Positions 7,890 to 16,676 of a stretch of DNA of 64,000 nucleotides are shown piece after piece. Location of the stretch: positions 1-64,000 of the forward strand of contig NZ_AZFC01000016.1 of assembly GCF_001435095.1 (NCBI RefSeq). Reading direction: 5' to 3'. The DNA is from Levilactobacillus spicheri DSM 15429 (lineage in GTDB: Bacteria > Bacillota > Bacilli > Lactobacillales > Lactobacillaceae). Positions within the stretch are counted from its first letter, which is position 1. Each line of letters starts with the position of its first letter. The notes under the pieces were generated by a model, which saw nothing but the letters and a program-made list of their open reading frames with translations, did not search any database and had not been told where the DNA came from. A program made the translations under genes and the position numbers.

Positions 7890-10100
7890 TTATTTCCATT
7901 GAACGAACTGTCGGTTAGCTGTGACGAAGTGGCCGTTGGTCAACTGATACCGCGTGACGTTGCCGCGCGTCACCAGCTTTTTGACTCGTAACGTCGCGTG
8001 CTGCTTGCGGTGCTGTTGCCGCTGCGTCCGCTTCAGCTGGGCCGTCCGGTATTCGTAGACCCCCTTAGTAGCGATGACCCGCAACTGCTTCGTCGTGCGC
8101 CGATAATACTGGTCATGTACCGCCTTACCGGCCCGCAGGTAACCACCTTTGACCCGGTAAACCCGTTGGCCGTTCCGCGTCATTACGGCTAGCACCTTGA
8201 AGCTCGGGGCCGTTGCCCGGGAATGGGCCCGGTAACTGTGTTTGACCCGCTTAAGTCCCCCATCGCGATACAGCTTGAAGGCCGCCGTCACATAGATAGC
8301 CTTGACCTTTGGCGCTGCCGTCTTAGTCGTAGAGACCGTTGCTGGCCGGGAAACGGACGTTGTCGGCGTCACACTCGGTTCGGTGAGTTGCGGCGTTGTG
8401 GTCGTGGTGGTATTGGAAGAAGACGTACTCGTCGTTGGCGCCGTAGTCGTAGGCTTCGATGACTGTGACGACAACTGCTTAAAGAGGTGGTGTTGCTCAA
8501 ACAGTTGCCCCATGGCCATCAATAGCCGGTCCTGATTCTTGGCTGCCGTGAACTGAATCCCTAATGGCAAGCCCCCGGCCGAGACATAGGTCGGCAGACT
8601 AATTGCCGGATCTCCCGTCAAATTTGCCTGTTGGGTAAACGGCGTCTTGCTCAAACCGTGCAACCAGGCATCATAAATCAGTGGCATCTGCTGGGCCACC
8701 GGGACCGTTTCCATGTTGCGTAATTTTGCTTCATATTCTGGCAATACGGCGGGATCACTGACCAGCGGTGCCGTCGTGGCCGCGGTGGGCGTCAGATAGA
8801 GCGGATAGGTCTGGTGGAAGGTGGCCATCTTGGTCGCCGCATCCGCAATCGTCGCATTCGCCTGCGCCGTTTGGTCCTTGGTCAGGTTCTTGCTGGCCTG
8901 GTAAAGCCCCCAGGTCAACGGACTTACATCGTCCTTGGTCATCGCCCGTTTCTGTTGCGTCTGGGTGACGTAGGCGGCCACACTCCCCGCGGCCGTATCC
9001 AACGTATAATAGGCCTTCATCAGGGCAACCCCATCGATCTGTGGGTCGACCTCTTTGACCGTGAACCCCTGTTGCTTCAAGAAAGTGACCGCTTGGCGGA
9101 CCGCCCGCACAGCATCCGCGCTGACCGGTGTTCCCACCGGCGACTTGGTGCTATACGCGATCGTCAGTTTACTGAGATCCGCTGGCGCGGCTGGGGCCGT
9201 GACCCGTGGATTCTTCAGCGCGTCAAAGAGCGTTTCGGTATCCGCCATGGTCTTGGTCTCCGCGAAGTTGACCGTGTGGGCCAGTGCCGAGGATCCATCC
9301 CCTAGAATCATCCCCTGGGTAGGTTTCAAGCCTACCAGGCCGGACCATGAAGCCGGGATGCGAATCGAGCCACCCGCATCACTGCCGGACGCAATCGGGA
9401 CCATGCCATCGGCCACACTGGTCGCCGAGCCGCCCGAGGAACCCCCGGGCTGGTAGGCCGTGTTCCAAGCACTATGCGCCGCGCCATACAGCTTCGAGGT
9501 CGTGACGTTTAAGAGCCCCATTTCGGGAAAGTTCGTTTGGCCAATGACGATGAACCCCGCAGCTTGGAGGTTGCGCACGATGGTCGTCGTAAATCCGGCA
9601 ATTACGTCCTTGGACGTGACCAACCCATTGGTGTTCGGCTCGCCCTTAAGGGTCTGCCCCAACCCCTTGATCAAAATGGGCACGCCTAGAAAGGGCTGTC
9701 CCGTATCTTTGAGCACTGCCGCCTCTTGGAGGGCTGCGGTCTCACGGAGCTTGATGACCCCGTTTAGCTGAGGATTATCCGCTTTGACCTTCGCAATCGC
9801 CTGTTGGACGAGCTGCTGACTGGTCACCTTACCGGACCGGACATCGGCCGCTAATTGTAAGGCCGAGCTATCCCGATAGACCTCCGTGGAAATCCCAGTC
9901 GGCGTCGTGACGGGGGTGGCCACGGCTCCCGCGGTTCCCACGGCTTGTTGTAGTTGTTTTGCTGAAACTGTTGTGGCCGTGACCGTCGTCGCGTGGGCTG
10001 TAACCGACACCCCACCGACCGTCATGACGGCTAACCCTAGCAGGAACCACCTGCTGAGTCGTCGCCGCAAGCGACCGTGTTGCTGAACCTGTTTAACCAT
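7890..10100 (-). CDS. Secreted amidase-signature protein with DUF5776-type C-terminal repeats
   Basis: About 736 residues. A basic n-region and hydrophobic stretch (WFLLGLAVMTVGGVSVTAHA) form a signal peptide. The middle (about residues 60-530) is an amidase-signature hydrolase: Lys in GVPILIKGLG, cis-Ser in GGSSGGSA and nucleophile Ser in DAGGSIRIPAS, all conserved. A Ser/Thr-rich linker follows, then two basic repeats (KLYRDGGLKRVKHSY..., GVYEYRTAQLKRT...) like the DUF5776 wall-associated domain. It would hydrolyse an amide outside the cell; the substrate is unknown. The start at 10100 is chosen because AAGGAGG lies upstream; the first in-frame GTG (10139) would place that ribosome site inside the protein. 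A near-perfect cre lies upstream. Confidence 0.85.
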   Translation of the reverse strand: MVKQVQQHGRLRRRLSRWFLLGLAVMTVGGVSVTAHATTVTATTVSAKQLQQAVGTAGAVATPVTTPTGISTEVYRDSSALQLAADVRSGKVTSQQLVQQAIAKVKADNPQLNGVIKLRETAALQEAAVLKDTGQPFLGVPILIKGLGQTLKGEPNTNGLVTSKDVIAGFTTTIVRNLQAAGFIVIGQTNFPEMGLLNVTTSKLYGAAHSAWNTAYQPGGSSGGSATSVADGMVPIASGSDAGGSIRIPASWSGLVGLKPTQGMILGDGSSALAHTVNFAETKTMADTETLFDALKNPRVTAPAAPADLSKLTIAYSTKSPVGTPVSADAVRAVRQAVTFLKQQGFTVKEVDPQIDGVALMKAYYTLDTAAGSVAAYVTQTQQKRAMTKDDVSPLTWGLYQASKNLTKDQTAQANATIADAATKMATFHQTYPLYLTPTAATTAPLVSDPAVLPEYEAKLRNMETVPVAQQMPLIYDAWLHGLSKTPFTQQANLTGDPAISLPTYVSAGGLPLGIQFTAAKNQDRLLMAMGQLFEQHHLFKQLSSQSSKPTTTAPTTSTSSSNTTTTTTPQLTEPSVTPTTSVSRPATVSTTKTAAPKVKAIYVTAAFKLYRDGGLKRVKHSYRAHSRATAPSFKVLAVMTRNGQRVYRVKGGYLRAGKAVHDQYYRRTTKQLRVIATKGVYEYRTAQLKRTQRQQHRKQHATLRVKKLVTRGNVTRYQLTNGHFVTANRQFVQWK

Positions 10101-10163
10101 TTCCCTATAAACCTCCTTATATTTTATCCACCTCCTCACAGTTTACGGCTTTAATGGTTATTT

Positions 10164-10177
10164 TAAAAGCGTTTTCA
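10164..10177. promoter_or_regulatory. Putative cre (CcpA) site upstream of amidase gene
   Basis: TAAAAGCGTTTTCA matches the cre consensus TGWAANCGNTNWCA at 13 of 14 positions. It lies about 65 bases before the amidase start in an AT-rich promoter, so carbon catabolite repression is likely. Confidence 0.6.
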
Positions 10178-10253
10178 TATTTTTATATATTTTACCTTTT
10201 TTCAAATTGCTATAATCCGATATTTTAAAAATAAAATAATGTTAAGTACGGCG

Positions 10254-10293
10254 AAAAAGGCCCGCCAGCTGACACCTCAACTGACGGGCCTTT
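10254..10293. terminator. Terminator, near twin of the one at 12822
   Basis: A 16-17 bp stem AAAGGCCCGCCAGCTGA against TCAACTGACGGGCCTTT, with A/T runs on both sides. It ends the leftward TetR/NAD(P)-binding gene transcript. Its arms are nearly the same as those of the hairpin at 12822-12861. Confidence 0.8.
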
Positions 10294-10344
10294 CGTTATT
10301 CCACAAACACTCAGCCATTTTTAAAACGGGTGTGGCCCGTGCCC

Positions 10345-10959
10345 TTACTGCCAGGCAACGGTCATCCGCCGATTTTCATAGTGCGGGTGCTGCACCTCAT
10401 CCACCAGGGCTAGCGCCATGTCCGCATAGCTGATGGTCGATTGATGATGGTGATCATACAGCAAGACGTCGGTCCTCGTCTGGTAGTGGCCGGTTTCCGC
10501 CGCGGTGGGCAGATAGTTGTACGGGGGCGCCACGTAGGTCCAGGTCACACCGGCATTTTCCAGGATCTCCCGGGACTGCAAGTGTGCCCGGCTGGCGGAG
10601 CGCATGATGAACGGCAACCGGTCGGCCACCATTTTGGTCCGCTGATCATCCAGATAAAGTGTGGCCCCCGACCCCACGACGATCAACCGGGTCGCCGTCC
10701 CCGTTAACAGAGCTGTCAGGGAGCGAATCACCCGGGGATAGTCGGCCTTCTTCGCCGAGGCAAAGGCACAGATAACGGCATCGAAGCCGTGTAGGTCGGC
10801 CCGCGTCAAATCGAAGAGGTCCCGCTCGATCACTGTTGTCGGAATCGTTAATTTGGCGGCGTTCCGCACGATGGCCGTGGTCGCCAAGCCCCGCTGCACG
10901 GCCACGCGAAGGACCGCAGTCCCCGTTTTGCCGGTGGCCCCAATAATTGCTAATTTCAT
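10345..10959 (-). CDS. NAD(P)-binding NmrA/SDR-like reductase
   Basis: About 204 residues, an atypical SDR of the NAD(P)-binding (NmrA-like, SDR_a5) type: MKLAIIGATGKTGTAVLR at the N-terminus and IVVGSGATLYLDD near the middle; a YxxxK pair is not obvious. Such proteins reduce flavins or quinones or sense NADP; the exact role is unknown. The start at 10959 is fixed by AAGGAG 7 bases upstream; the longer frame would run into the TetR gene. It is downstream of and co-directional with a TetR regulator (11-base gap), so probably co-transcribed. Confidence 0.85.
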   Translation of the reverse strand: MKLAIIGATGKTGTAVLRVAVQRGLATTAIVRNAAKLTIPTTVIERDLFDLTRADLHGFDAVICAFASAKKADYPRVIRSLTALLTGTATRLIVVGSGATLYLDDQRTKMVADRLPFIMRSASRAHLQSREILENAGVTWTYVAPPYNYLPTAAETGHYQTRTDVLLYDHHHQSTISYADMALALVDEVQHPHYENRRMTVAWQ

Positions 10960-10970
10960 CAAAGGTCTCC

Positions 10971-11630
10971 TTACTTGGTAAGCACTTGTTGGTAGTTGAT
11001 CGTCAGCTGTTGCAGTGCGCTCGTAATGGTTGAAAAATCCACGTCCGCCCACTTGGCAGGCACCACGACCTGCGTCATCAACATCTGTAAATAATCGGGT
11101 AAGACGTCTTGGCTGCTCCCGCCGTAACGACTCAGAACGGCGGGCATCATCGCCATCGGAACCGTTGCCTCCAGTTGAATCAAGAAGAGGCCGGGATTAA
11201 GTTGGGCATTATACGCCCCGTTGGCCTTCCCCGTGGTCAGAAACTGACGGGCCCGGGCTAACCAATCGGCGTATTCCCGTTCAAATCGCTGCGAGAGGTC
11301 CGGATTGCTGTGCGCCAGGTCGGTCCGAAACTGGTGGGAACTCGACCCAATCAGCGTGATAAGGCTCAACAGGACGCGGGGCAACTGCCGAACACTGGCC
11401 GCGACATCCTGGCCCGTGGGAACCGGTTGTTCCGCCATAAATTGAAGGTACTGCTCAACAACGGCCGTGATCACGGCATCCTTAGAGGAATAGTATTGGT
11501 ATAATTTTGCGCGACTAACACCCATTAGTTTGGCGATGCGGTCCATTTTTAACGTGGCAAACCCGTTTTGAACGACGGTTTGCGTAATGGTCATAATCAT
11601 ACGATGCTTTCGTTCGGCGACGGTGGCCAT
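10971..11630 (-). CDS. TetR/AcrR family transcriptional regulator
   Basis: About 219 residues with a TetR helix-turn-helix at 10-55 (ATLKMDRIAKLMGVSRAKLYQYYSSKDAVI). The C-terminal ligand domain is not assignable. AAAGGAGG lies 7 bases before the chosen ATG. It diverges from an NAD(P)-dependent reductase gene and precedes another, so it probably represses both. Two inverted repeats in the divergent promoter are candidate operators. Confidence 0.9.
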   Translation of the reverse strand: MATVAERKHRMIMTITQTVVQNGFATLKMDRIAKLMGVSRAKLYQYYSSKDAVITAVVEQYLQFMAEQPVPTGQDVAASVRQLPRVLLSLITLIGSSSHQFRTDLAHSNPDLSQRFEREYADWLARARQFLTTGKANGAYNAQLNPGLFLIQLEATVPMAMMPAVLSRYGGSSQDVLPDYLQMLMTQVVVPAKWADVDFSTITSALQQLTINYQQVLTK

Positions 11631-11680
11631 GGGAACCCCTCCTTTACGTATGGGTCGTAGTGTACACGCTCGCGTCAAAA

Positions 11681-11740
11681 TTGTCAATTTAGACAGAAAA
11701 AGTATTTTTTGTTGATTTTTGAGTCAACCGATGGTAAGCT
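11681..11740. promoter_or_regulatory. Divergent promoter with two candidate TetR operators
   Basis: TGTC-N6-GACA lies at 11682-11695 and GTTGA-N8-TCAAC at 11711-11728. The second overlaps a rightward promoter TTGATT-17-TAAGCT (11712-11740) for the reductase gene at 11776. Operator function is inferred from position and symmetry. Confidence 0.5.
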
Positions 11741-11775
11741 ATGCTCAACAAAAAAACAGTAAAGGTGGTTAAACA

Positions 11776-12807
11776 ATGGCAAAAACACATGAACTGATTT
11801 TAGTAACGGGCGGGACGGGCTTCGTCGGTAGCTGGGCAATCGTTCGCCTCCTCCAACAAGGGTACCGGGTTCGAACGACCGTCCGCAGCTTAAAAAAGGA
11901 GACCCATGTCCGGGCGGCCATCGCGCCACTGGTCGACCCTCAAGACCGGCTCACGTTTGTCGTGGCTGATTTAACCGCCGACACGGGCTGGTCAGCCGCC
12001 ATGGCCGGCGTCGACCGGGTCCTGCACGTCGCATCCCCCATGCATACCAGCGATTCAGCGGATATTCAGACCTTCTTAAAACCGCAGCGGGACGGCGATG
12101 AACGAGTCTTGCGTTTTGCGGCGGCTGCGGGCGTCAAGCACGTGGTCATCACGTCGGCGGCCGCTGCGGCCAAACCGGCGGACGACAGCACCGACTGGCT
12201 CTCGGACGAAACGGTGTGGACCCAACCGAACGATCCGGTTCAAAACCCGTACCAACGTTCCAAGGCCCTGGCCGAAAAAGCCGCGTGGGACTGGATGGCA
12301 ACTTATGACGGTCCTATGCAGCTATCCACCGTCTTACCCACTGCCGTCTTCGGTCCGGTCCTCATGCCCCAAAATAACAGCTCACAACAACTCATCACGC
12401 TCATGTTACGTGGTCGCTTGCCCGGGGTGTTCAACATCGGGTTCGATATCGTCGACGTCCGGGACCTCGTCGATCTCGAGATTGCCGCTATGCAGCGTGA
12501 TCAGGCCGCTGGACAACGTTACCTGGCCGTTGCGGATAACCTCAAAATGAAGGCCATCGCGCAGTTGCTCAAGGAACGGGTCCCCGTGATTGCTGGCCGC
12601 GTCCACACGAACACGATTCCCGACTGGCTCCTACGCCTGGTGGCTCGGCTGAACGCCAACGTCGCCGTATTCGTTGGGTTGCTGCACCGGCAGTTCCGTT
12701 ACACCTCCGCCAAGGCCCAGCGTGACTTGGGCTGGCGACCCCGCTCGGCAGAAACGACGCTGATCGATGCCGCGAATCAAATGGAAAAATTGGGATTGCT
12801 CAAATAA
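11776..12807 (+). CDS. NAD-dependent epimerase/dehydratase family reductase
   Basis: 343 residues of the extended SDR/dihydroflavonol-reductase-like class (often called aldehyde or SDR family oxidoreductase). VTGGTGFVGSW is at residues 10-20, ARR-type cofactor region TTVRSLKKE at 33-41, and the catalytic YQRSK at about 160-164. It likely reduces aldehydes or ketones with NADPH. AAAGGTGG lies 7 bases before the ATG. Its promoter overlaps candidate TetR operators, and the divergent TetR/NmrA pair makes a small inducible reductase locus. Confidence 0.88.
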   Translation: MAKTHELILVTGGTGFVGSWAIVRLLQQGYRVRTTVRSLKKETHVRAAIAPLVDPQDRLTFVVADLTADTGWSAAMAGVDRVLHVASPMHTSDSADIQTFLKPQRDGDERVLRFAAAAGVKHVVITSAAAAAKPADDSTDWLSDETVWTQPNDPVQNPYQRSKALAEKAAWDWMATYDGPMQLSTVLPTAVFGPVLMPQNNSSQQLITLMLRGRLPGVFNIGFDIVDVRDLVDLEIAAMQRDQAAGQRYLAVADNLKMKAIAQLLKERVPVIAGRVHTNTIPDWLLRLVARLNANVAVFVGLLHRQFRYTSAKAQRDLGWRPRSAETTLIDAANQMEKLGLLK

Positions 12808-12821
12808 CGCCCACAGCGCCC

Positions 12822-12861
12822 AAAAGGCCCGCCAGCTGATCACTCAGTTGACGGGCCTTCG
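12822..12861. terminator. Bidirectional terminator, twin of 10254-10293
   Basis: Stem AAGGCCCGCCAGCTGA/TCAGTTGACGGGCCTT with two G-T pairs and a four-base loop. It serves the converging reductase gene and hicB. Confidence 0.85.
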
Positions 12862-12873
12862 CATTATTTTCAC

Positions 12874-13152
12874 TTATTCGGCTGGTTCCACCAAACGAAA
12901 CGCACTCAGATCAACGGTCACCAGGTGTTGAATGTCCTGGTCGCTGACCGGCAATTGGTTAGTGGGGGTGGCGGGCGGCAGTTCGCTTAGACCGGCCAGG
13001 GTCTTGCCAATGACCTCTTTGGCGAGAATCAACGCCTGGGCGGCACTGGTGCCGCGAATCCAGGTATCGTTGTTGATATCCGGAATCTCGACGTTGTACT
13101 CACCATTGTCTGGATGAAGAATTACGGGATACGTGACCATTTGTGCTTGCAT
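12874..13152 (-). CDS. Solitary HicB-family protein
   Basis: 92 residues. The N-terminal half is a HicB-like partial RNase-H fold: YPVILHPDNGEYNVEIPDIN, then a helix RGTSAAQALILAKEVIGKTLAGL. In toxin-antitoxin pairs HicB neutralises the small HicA RNase. No HicA-sized gene with its dsRBD-like fold is visible on either side, so this is an orphan antitoxin or a stand-alone regulator. No DNA-binding domain is evident at the C-terminus. Confidence 0.8.
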   Translation of the reverse strand: MQAQMVTYPVILHPDNGEYNVEIPDINNDTWIRGTSAAQALILAKEVIGKTLAGLSELPPATPTNQLPVSDQDIQHLVTVDLSAFRLVEPAE

Positions 13153-13550
13153 TATTTTAGCCTCCTTGGACTAAGTTAATCATCGGAGCACACAAAACGG
13201 ACCACTCGGTCGCCGAAAAACACGCCGGGGGTCCACCCATTTTCTGAAACCAGCGTCGTCACCCCTACGGATGACATATGAACCTGTTGCAGTAGCACAC
13301 GGCTACTTACTAGGCCCATCTTACCACGCTGCCGGCCGAGATGGAACTCTCAAGTGCAAGTTTTCACACAAAGTCCCCTATCCGTCAAATTCCCAGTTGC
13401 TGGTGCAGAGCCTCCGTCAAATCCGGTAAGCGGTCCAGCCCCGCTTACCGGCTGAGCGCGCCACGTTGGCCCAGGTAATCTTGGATTACAAAAAAGTCTC
13501 CCCAAACGGTCTAAGACCCCTCCGAGAGACGAAATTCCTGATGATCCGTT
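13153..13550. other. 398-base intergenic stretch with strong hairpin
   Basis: No gene recognised. The stretch holds a perfect 11-bp hairpin CCGGTAAGCGG/CCGCTTACCGG with a 7-base loop at 13423-13451, lacking a T-run, so it is not a standard terminator. Promoter and leader of hicB should lie in its left part. Confidence 0.5.
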
Positions 13551-14078
13551 TTAAAGCTGGTACTCATACAACCGGGCCGGGGTGTCCCCAATATCCGCAT
13601 AGGGCATGACCTTATCGGCGGCCAACACGTACCCACACTTGCGGTAGAGCCGCTCGGCCGGCTGGTTACTGGTCATGACGTCTAGGTGAACCACCCGTTG
13701 ACCGTGGGCCTTGGCCGCCGTCAGTAGCCCGCGCATCATCGGCTGGGCGAGCCCCTGCCCCCGAAAGTCGGGATGCACAGCAAACAGGTGCAGGACCGCA
13801 ATCTCGTCGTCCGCCACCTGAGTCGGCCAGGGGATATCGTGATAGTCCGGGTCTTCGCCCACCGACAAGATCCCGGCAGCCGCGATGCGCTTCCCCACCC
13901 GGCCCACGACACACTGGTGGGTGGCCAGGGCCTCCCGCAGACTGTCGCGACTAGGATACTCGCCCCAGTGCCAGTCGGGACTGAAGTCGTCGAGGGGCTG
14001 GTGGGCACACACCTCCTGATAAAACTGACTCAACTCGTCTAAATCCGTTACCGTTAACTGGTTAATCTGGTCTAACAT
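13551..14078 (-). CDS. GNAT family N-acetyltransferase
   Basis: About 175 residues. Acetyl-CoA motif A is visible as VLHLFAVHPDFRGQGLAQPMMRGLLTAAKA (R/Q-x-x-G-x-G/A), followed by ERLYRKCGYVLA at the C-terminal side. It would transfer an acetyl group to an unknown amine. The ATG at 14078 is chosen since GAGGTG lies 6 bases upstream; the GTG three codons earlier overlaps that site. It forms a leftward string with two small genes upstream. Confidence 0.88.
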   Translation of the reverse strand: MLDQINQLTVTDLDELSQFYQEVCAHQPLDDFSPDWHWGEYPSRDSLREALATHQCVVGRVGKRIAAAGILSVGEDPDYHDIPWPTQVADDEIAVLHLFAVHPDFRGQGLAQPMMRGLLTAAKAHGQRVVHLDVMTSNQPAERLYRKCGYVLAADKVMPYADIGDTPARLYEYQL

Positions 14079-14104
14079 GCTGATCACCTCATCATTAGAA
14101 TGGC

Positions 14105-14461
14105 TTAATCACTGGTCAGGGCAAAGCTCTCCGCCAACAGACTGGGAACCTGCCGCGCCGCCTGGGGGTCGGTCAGCAGCACCGTGATCCAGTGGCGTTT
14201 GTTCATGTGGTACGCCGGTAGGAAGCCCCGGCTCTGTTGTAAAATGGCAATCTCTTCGGGGTCCCCCTTGACCACCAACACGTCCTGTTCCGCGTCGGTA
14301 GCATCCAAGCCTAGTGTTTTGGCCGAGACGTTCACCACCAGACCGTACCACTTTCCCTGGTCGTGGCGTAGCACCGCGTAGCGCGGGTACTTGCGCCATA
14401 GGTACGCCGGTTCGGTCCCATACCGTGCCGCCGCATATTGAAAGACTTCTTCACGGGTCAT
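14105..14461 (-). CDS. MmcQ/YjbR family protein
   Basis: 118 residues with the MmcQ/YjbR double-wing fold signature: YGTEPAYLWRKYPRYAVLRH, then KWYGLVVNV, and a C-terminal KRHWITVLL. Members are small DNA-binding-like proteins of unknown role, common in Firmicutes. It precedes the acetyltransferase gene on the same strand. Confidence 0.85.
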   Translation of the reverse strand: MTREEVFQYAAARYGTEPAYLWRKYPRYAVLRHDQGKWYGLVVNVSAKTLGLDATDAEQDVLVVKGDPEEIAILQQSRGFLPAYHMNKRHWITVLLTDPQAARQVPSLLAESFALTSD

Positions 14462-14500
14462 ATTTGCCGACCTCCCATCATTCGTTATTCTACCACACGA

Positions 14501-14947
14501 TCACGTCACGACTGGGGGACACCCCCCCGCAACGTCAGGCGTGACGGAATCATCCCCGGTGAACCCCCATAGTTCCGGCAAACCGGTCACCACGCGTAAT
14601 TGCGCGGAAAGTGGTGCCAAGAGCGAATTCTCAATGAATGCCCCCGTATCCACCGTTTCCGTGGTGCCGTGCAGCCGGGTCAGCTGCCAGCGCCCAACAT
14701 CCGTGGCCTCCAAATTTTGAGACGGCTTCCGAAAGGCCGCGTCAAGATGTCTAAATAACCGCGTCACCTGGCCCCGGTCAACTTGAAACCGGCGTCGCGT
14801 AACGTCGCCCCCATACTGGTAAACCGCATAAGAGACGTCCCCATCTGCCGTCACCGTCACCCGTTGCGCCACGTCGTCGCTAGGTGCCGGCTCCGGGCCA
14901 TAGCTGATGTTGCTCACGATTAATTGGATCCGATTCAGTTTGGTCAT
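14501..14947 (-). CDS. Hypothetical protein
   Basis: About 148 residues, not recognised. It is soluble, with no signal peptide or membrane segment, and has a mixed beta-rich look (VTVTADGDVSYAVYQYGGDVTRRRFQVDRGQVTRLFRHLDAAF). The start at 14947 follows an AGGAGG. It lies upstream of the YjbR-like gene and may be co-transcribed. GC-rich codon use like the neighbours supports it as a real gene. Confidence 0.65.
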   Translation of the reverse strand: MTKLNRIQLIVSNISYGPEPAPSDDVAQRVTVTADGDVSYAVYQYGGDVTRRRFQVDRGQVTRLFRHLDAAFRKPSQNLEATDVGRWQLTRLHGTTETVDTGAFIENSLLAPLSAQLRVVTGLPELWGFTGDDSVTPDVAGGCPPVVT

Positions 14948-15135
14948 CACAAGGCCTCCTCGTGGTTTAAAAAACCTCGTTTTCCGATAAGCATAAACGA
15001 CCCTGAACTTTTTAGCAAACCGCCCCCTGATGATGCTCGAAGTGGACCTTTATTGACCGCTCCCTTCCAGCCACGCAACTCTCCAAATCAGCCGTTTGCT
15101 CAAGTTCAGCACACGGCTGACCCCTCCCACCAACC

Positions 15136-15186
15136 CAAAAAAGTGCCCTAATTCCCTCATCAAAAAGGGAAATTAGGACACTTTTT
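15136..15186. terminator. Bidirectional-looking terminator
   Basis: A stem of about 20 bp, AAAAAGTGCCCTAATTCCC against GGGAAATTAGGACACTTTTT, downstream of the leftward rlmD gene; minus-strand T-run present. Confidence 0.85.
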
Positions 15187-15222
15187 ATCTGTTATCACTA
15201 CCGGCGCACCGGTAATGATTGG

Positions 15223-16596
15223 TTATTTAGCTGTGCGCTTCAACACCGTTACGGATTCCACGTGCGGCGTCTGTGGGAACTGGTCGACGGGCTGAATCGC
15301 GCCGTCGATTTCGTAGCCCAACTCTTCGAAGTGGGCCACGTCGCGGACCAGCGTCGATGGGTTGCAGCTGACGTAGACGACCTTGTGCGGCGCCATCTTC
15401 GCGGCACTCTCGATTAGGCTCGGTGCCAGGCCCTTCCGTGGTGGATCGACCACGATCACGTCGGGCTTGATGCCGTCCTCTTGCCACTTGGCCATCTGGT
15501 CTTCGGCCTTGTTTACGGCGAATTCCACGTTGGTCAGGTGGTTCTTCTGTGCGTTGACCTTGGCGTCCTCGATGGCCTCAGGGACGATTTCGACCCCGTA
15601 GACCTGCTTGGCGTGCTTGGCCAAAGCCAACGAGATGGTCCCGATACCACAGTAGGCGTCGATGACGGTCTCGTTACCGGTCAGGCCGGCCTTGTCGATG
15701 GCCATCTGGTACAGCTTCTCGGTCTGTTGCGGGTTGACCTGGTAGAAGGACCGGGCCGAAATCGCAAACGTCAGCCCCATCAGTTGGTCCTCGATGGTTG
15801 GCTTGCCGTACAGGACCCGGGTCACGTTCCCCATGATCACGTTGGTCCGCTTGGCGTTGACGTTCAGGATGATGCTCTTGACTTCGGGCAGGGCCTGCTG
15901 GATCTGCTCTACCAATTGCGCCTGGCTCGGCAGCTTCTGTTGCCGGCTGATCAGCACGATCATCATCTCGTGACTGTAGTAACCCCGGCGCACCATGATG
16001 TTGCGGATGACGCCCTTGTCATTGATCTCGTCGTAGGCCGGGATCTCGAACTGCCGTAACAGGTCGCGCACCTTGATGATGGCCTTGTCGATCTCGGGGT
16101 CCTGGATGTAGAAGTCCTCCAGCGGAATCAGGTCGTGGCTGTGTTGCCGGTAAAAACCGGTCTCCAGCTTTCCCTTGATCATCCGCACGGGCACCTGCGC
16201 CTTGTTGCGGTACTGGGTCGGGTGGTCCATCCCCAGGGTCGGCGCCACTTCCACGGCTACGTGAACCTTCTTGAAGAGCTCCTCGATTTGGTTTTGCTTA
16301 AAGGCCAGTTGTGCCGGGTAGCTTAAATGCTGTAACGGCGCGATTCCGGTCTGTCGGTAGGTCTTGTCGACGTCTTCGACCCGGTCGGGCGACTTGGTCT
16401 TGAAGGCCACCACCCGGGCGAATCCGTAGTGCTTTTGGACCTTGGTGACCTGAATCGTCACCTCTTCGCCGGGTAAGGCGTTCTCGATGAATAACGAGAA
16501 GTCGTCGACCTTCGCCAGGCCTAACCCTTGGAAGGTCAGGTCGGTGATGGTCACGTCGAGCTGTTGATTTTTCTTCACTGGTGCTGTACTTTTCAT
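15223..16596 (-). CDS. rlmD: 23S rRNA (uracil-5-)-methyltransferase RlmD/RlmCD type
   Basis: 457 residues. An N-terminal TRAM RNA-binding domain (about 8-66, ITDLTFQGLGLAKVDDFSLF) precedes a SAM-dependent methyltransferase: DAYCGIGTISLAL (motif I, about 315), DPPRKGL (motif IV) and the catalytic Cys in YVSCNPSTLVRD. The N-terminal Fe-S cysteines of E. coli RlmD are absent, as in Gram-positive relatives, which may modify both U747 and U1939. It ends the pcrA-to-rlmD gene string; GAGGT lies upstream of the ATG. Confidence 0.93.
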   Translation of the reverse strand: MKSTAPVKKNQQLDVTITDLTFQGLGLAKVDDFSLFIENALPGEEVTIQVTKVQKHYGFARVVAFKTKSPDRVEDVDKTYRQTGIAPLQHLSYPAQLAFKQNQIEELFKKVHVAVEVAPTLGMDHPTQYRNKAQVPVRMIKGKLETGFYRQHSHDLIPLEDFYIQDPEIDKAIIKVRDLLRQFEIPAYDEINDKGVIRNIMVRRGYYSHEMMIVLISRQQKLPSQAQLVEQIQQALPEVKSIILNVNAKRTNVIMGNVTRVLYGKPTIEDQLMGLTFAISARSFYQVNPQQTEKLYQMAIDKAGLTGNETVIDAYCGIGTISLALAKHAKQVYGVEIVPEAIEDAKVNAQKNHLTNVEFAVNKAEDQMAKWQEDGIKPDVIVVDPPRKGLAPSLIESAAKMAPHKVVYVSCNPSTLVRDVAHFEELGYEIDGAIQPVDQFPQTPHVESVTVLKRTAK

Positions 16597-16676
16597 GTTT
16601 ACCTCATTTTTTCTAAGCGTTGGAAAAGGGACTTTGCCCCATTATGACGCAAAATCCCTCATCCGTAAATACATAT

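Noticed and set aside
13190-13260. T-box-like string GGGTGGACCCCCGG on the minus strand upstream of hicB
   Set aside because: The antiterminator core GGTGGNACCGCG is not matched and the downstream gene is not amino-acid related.
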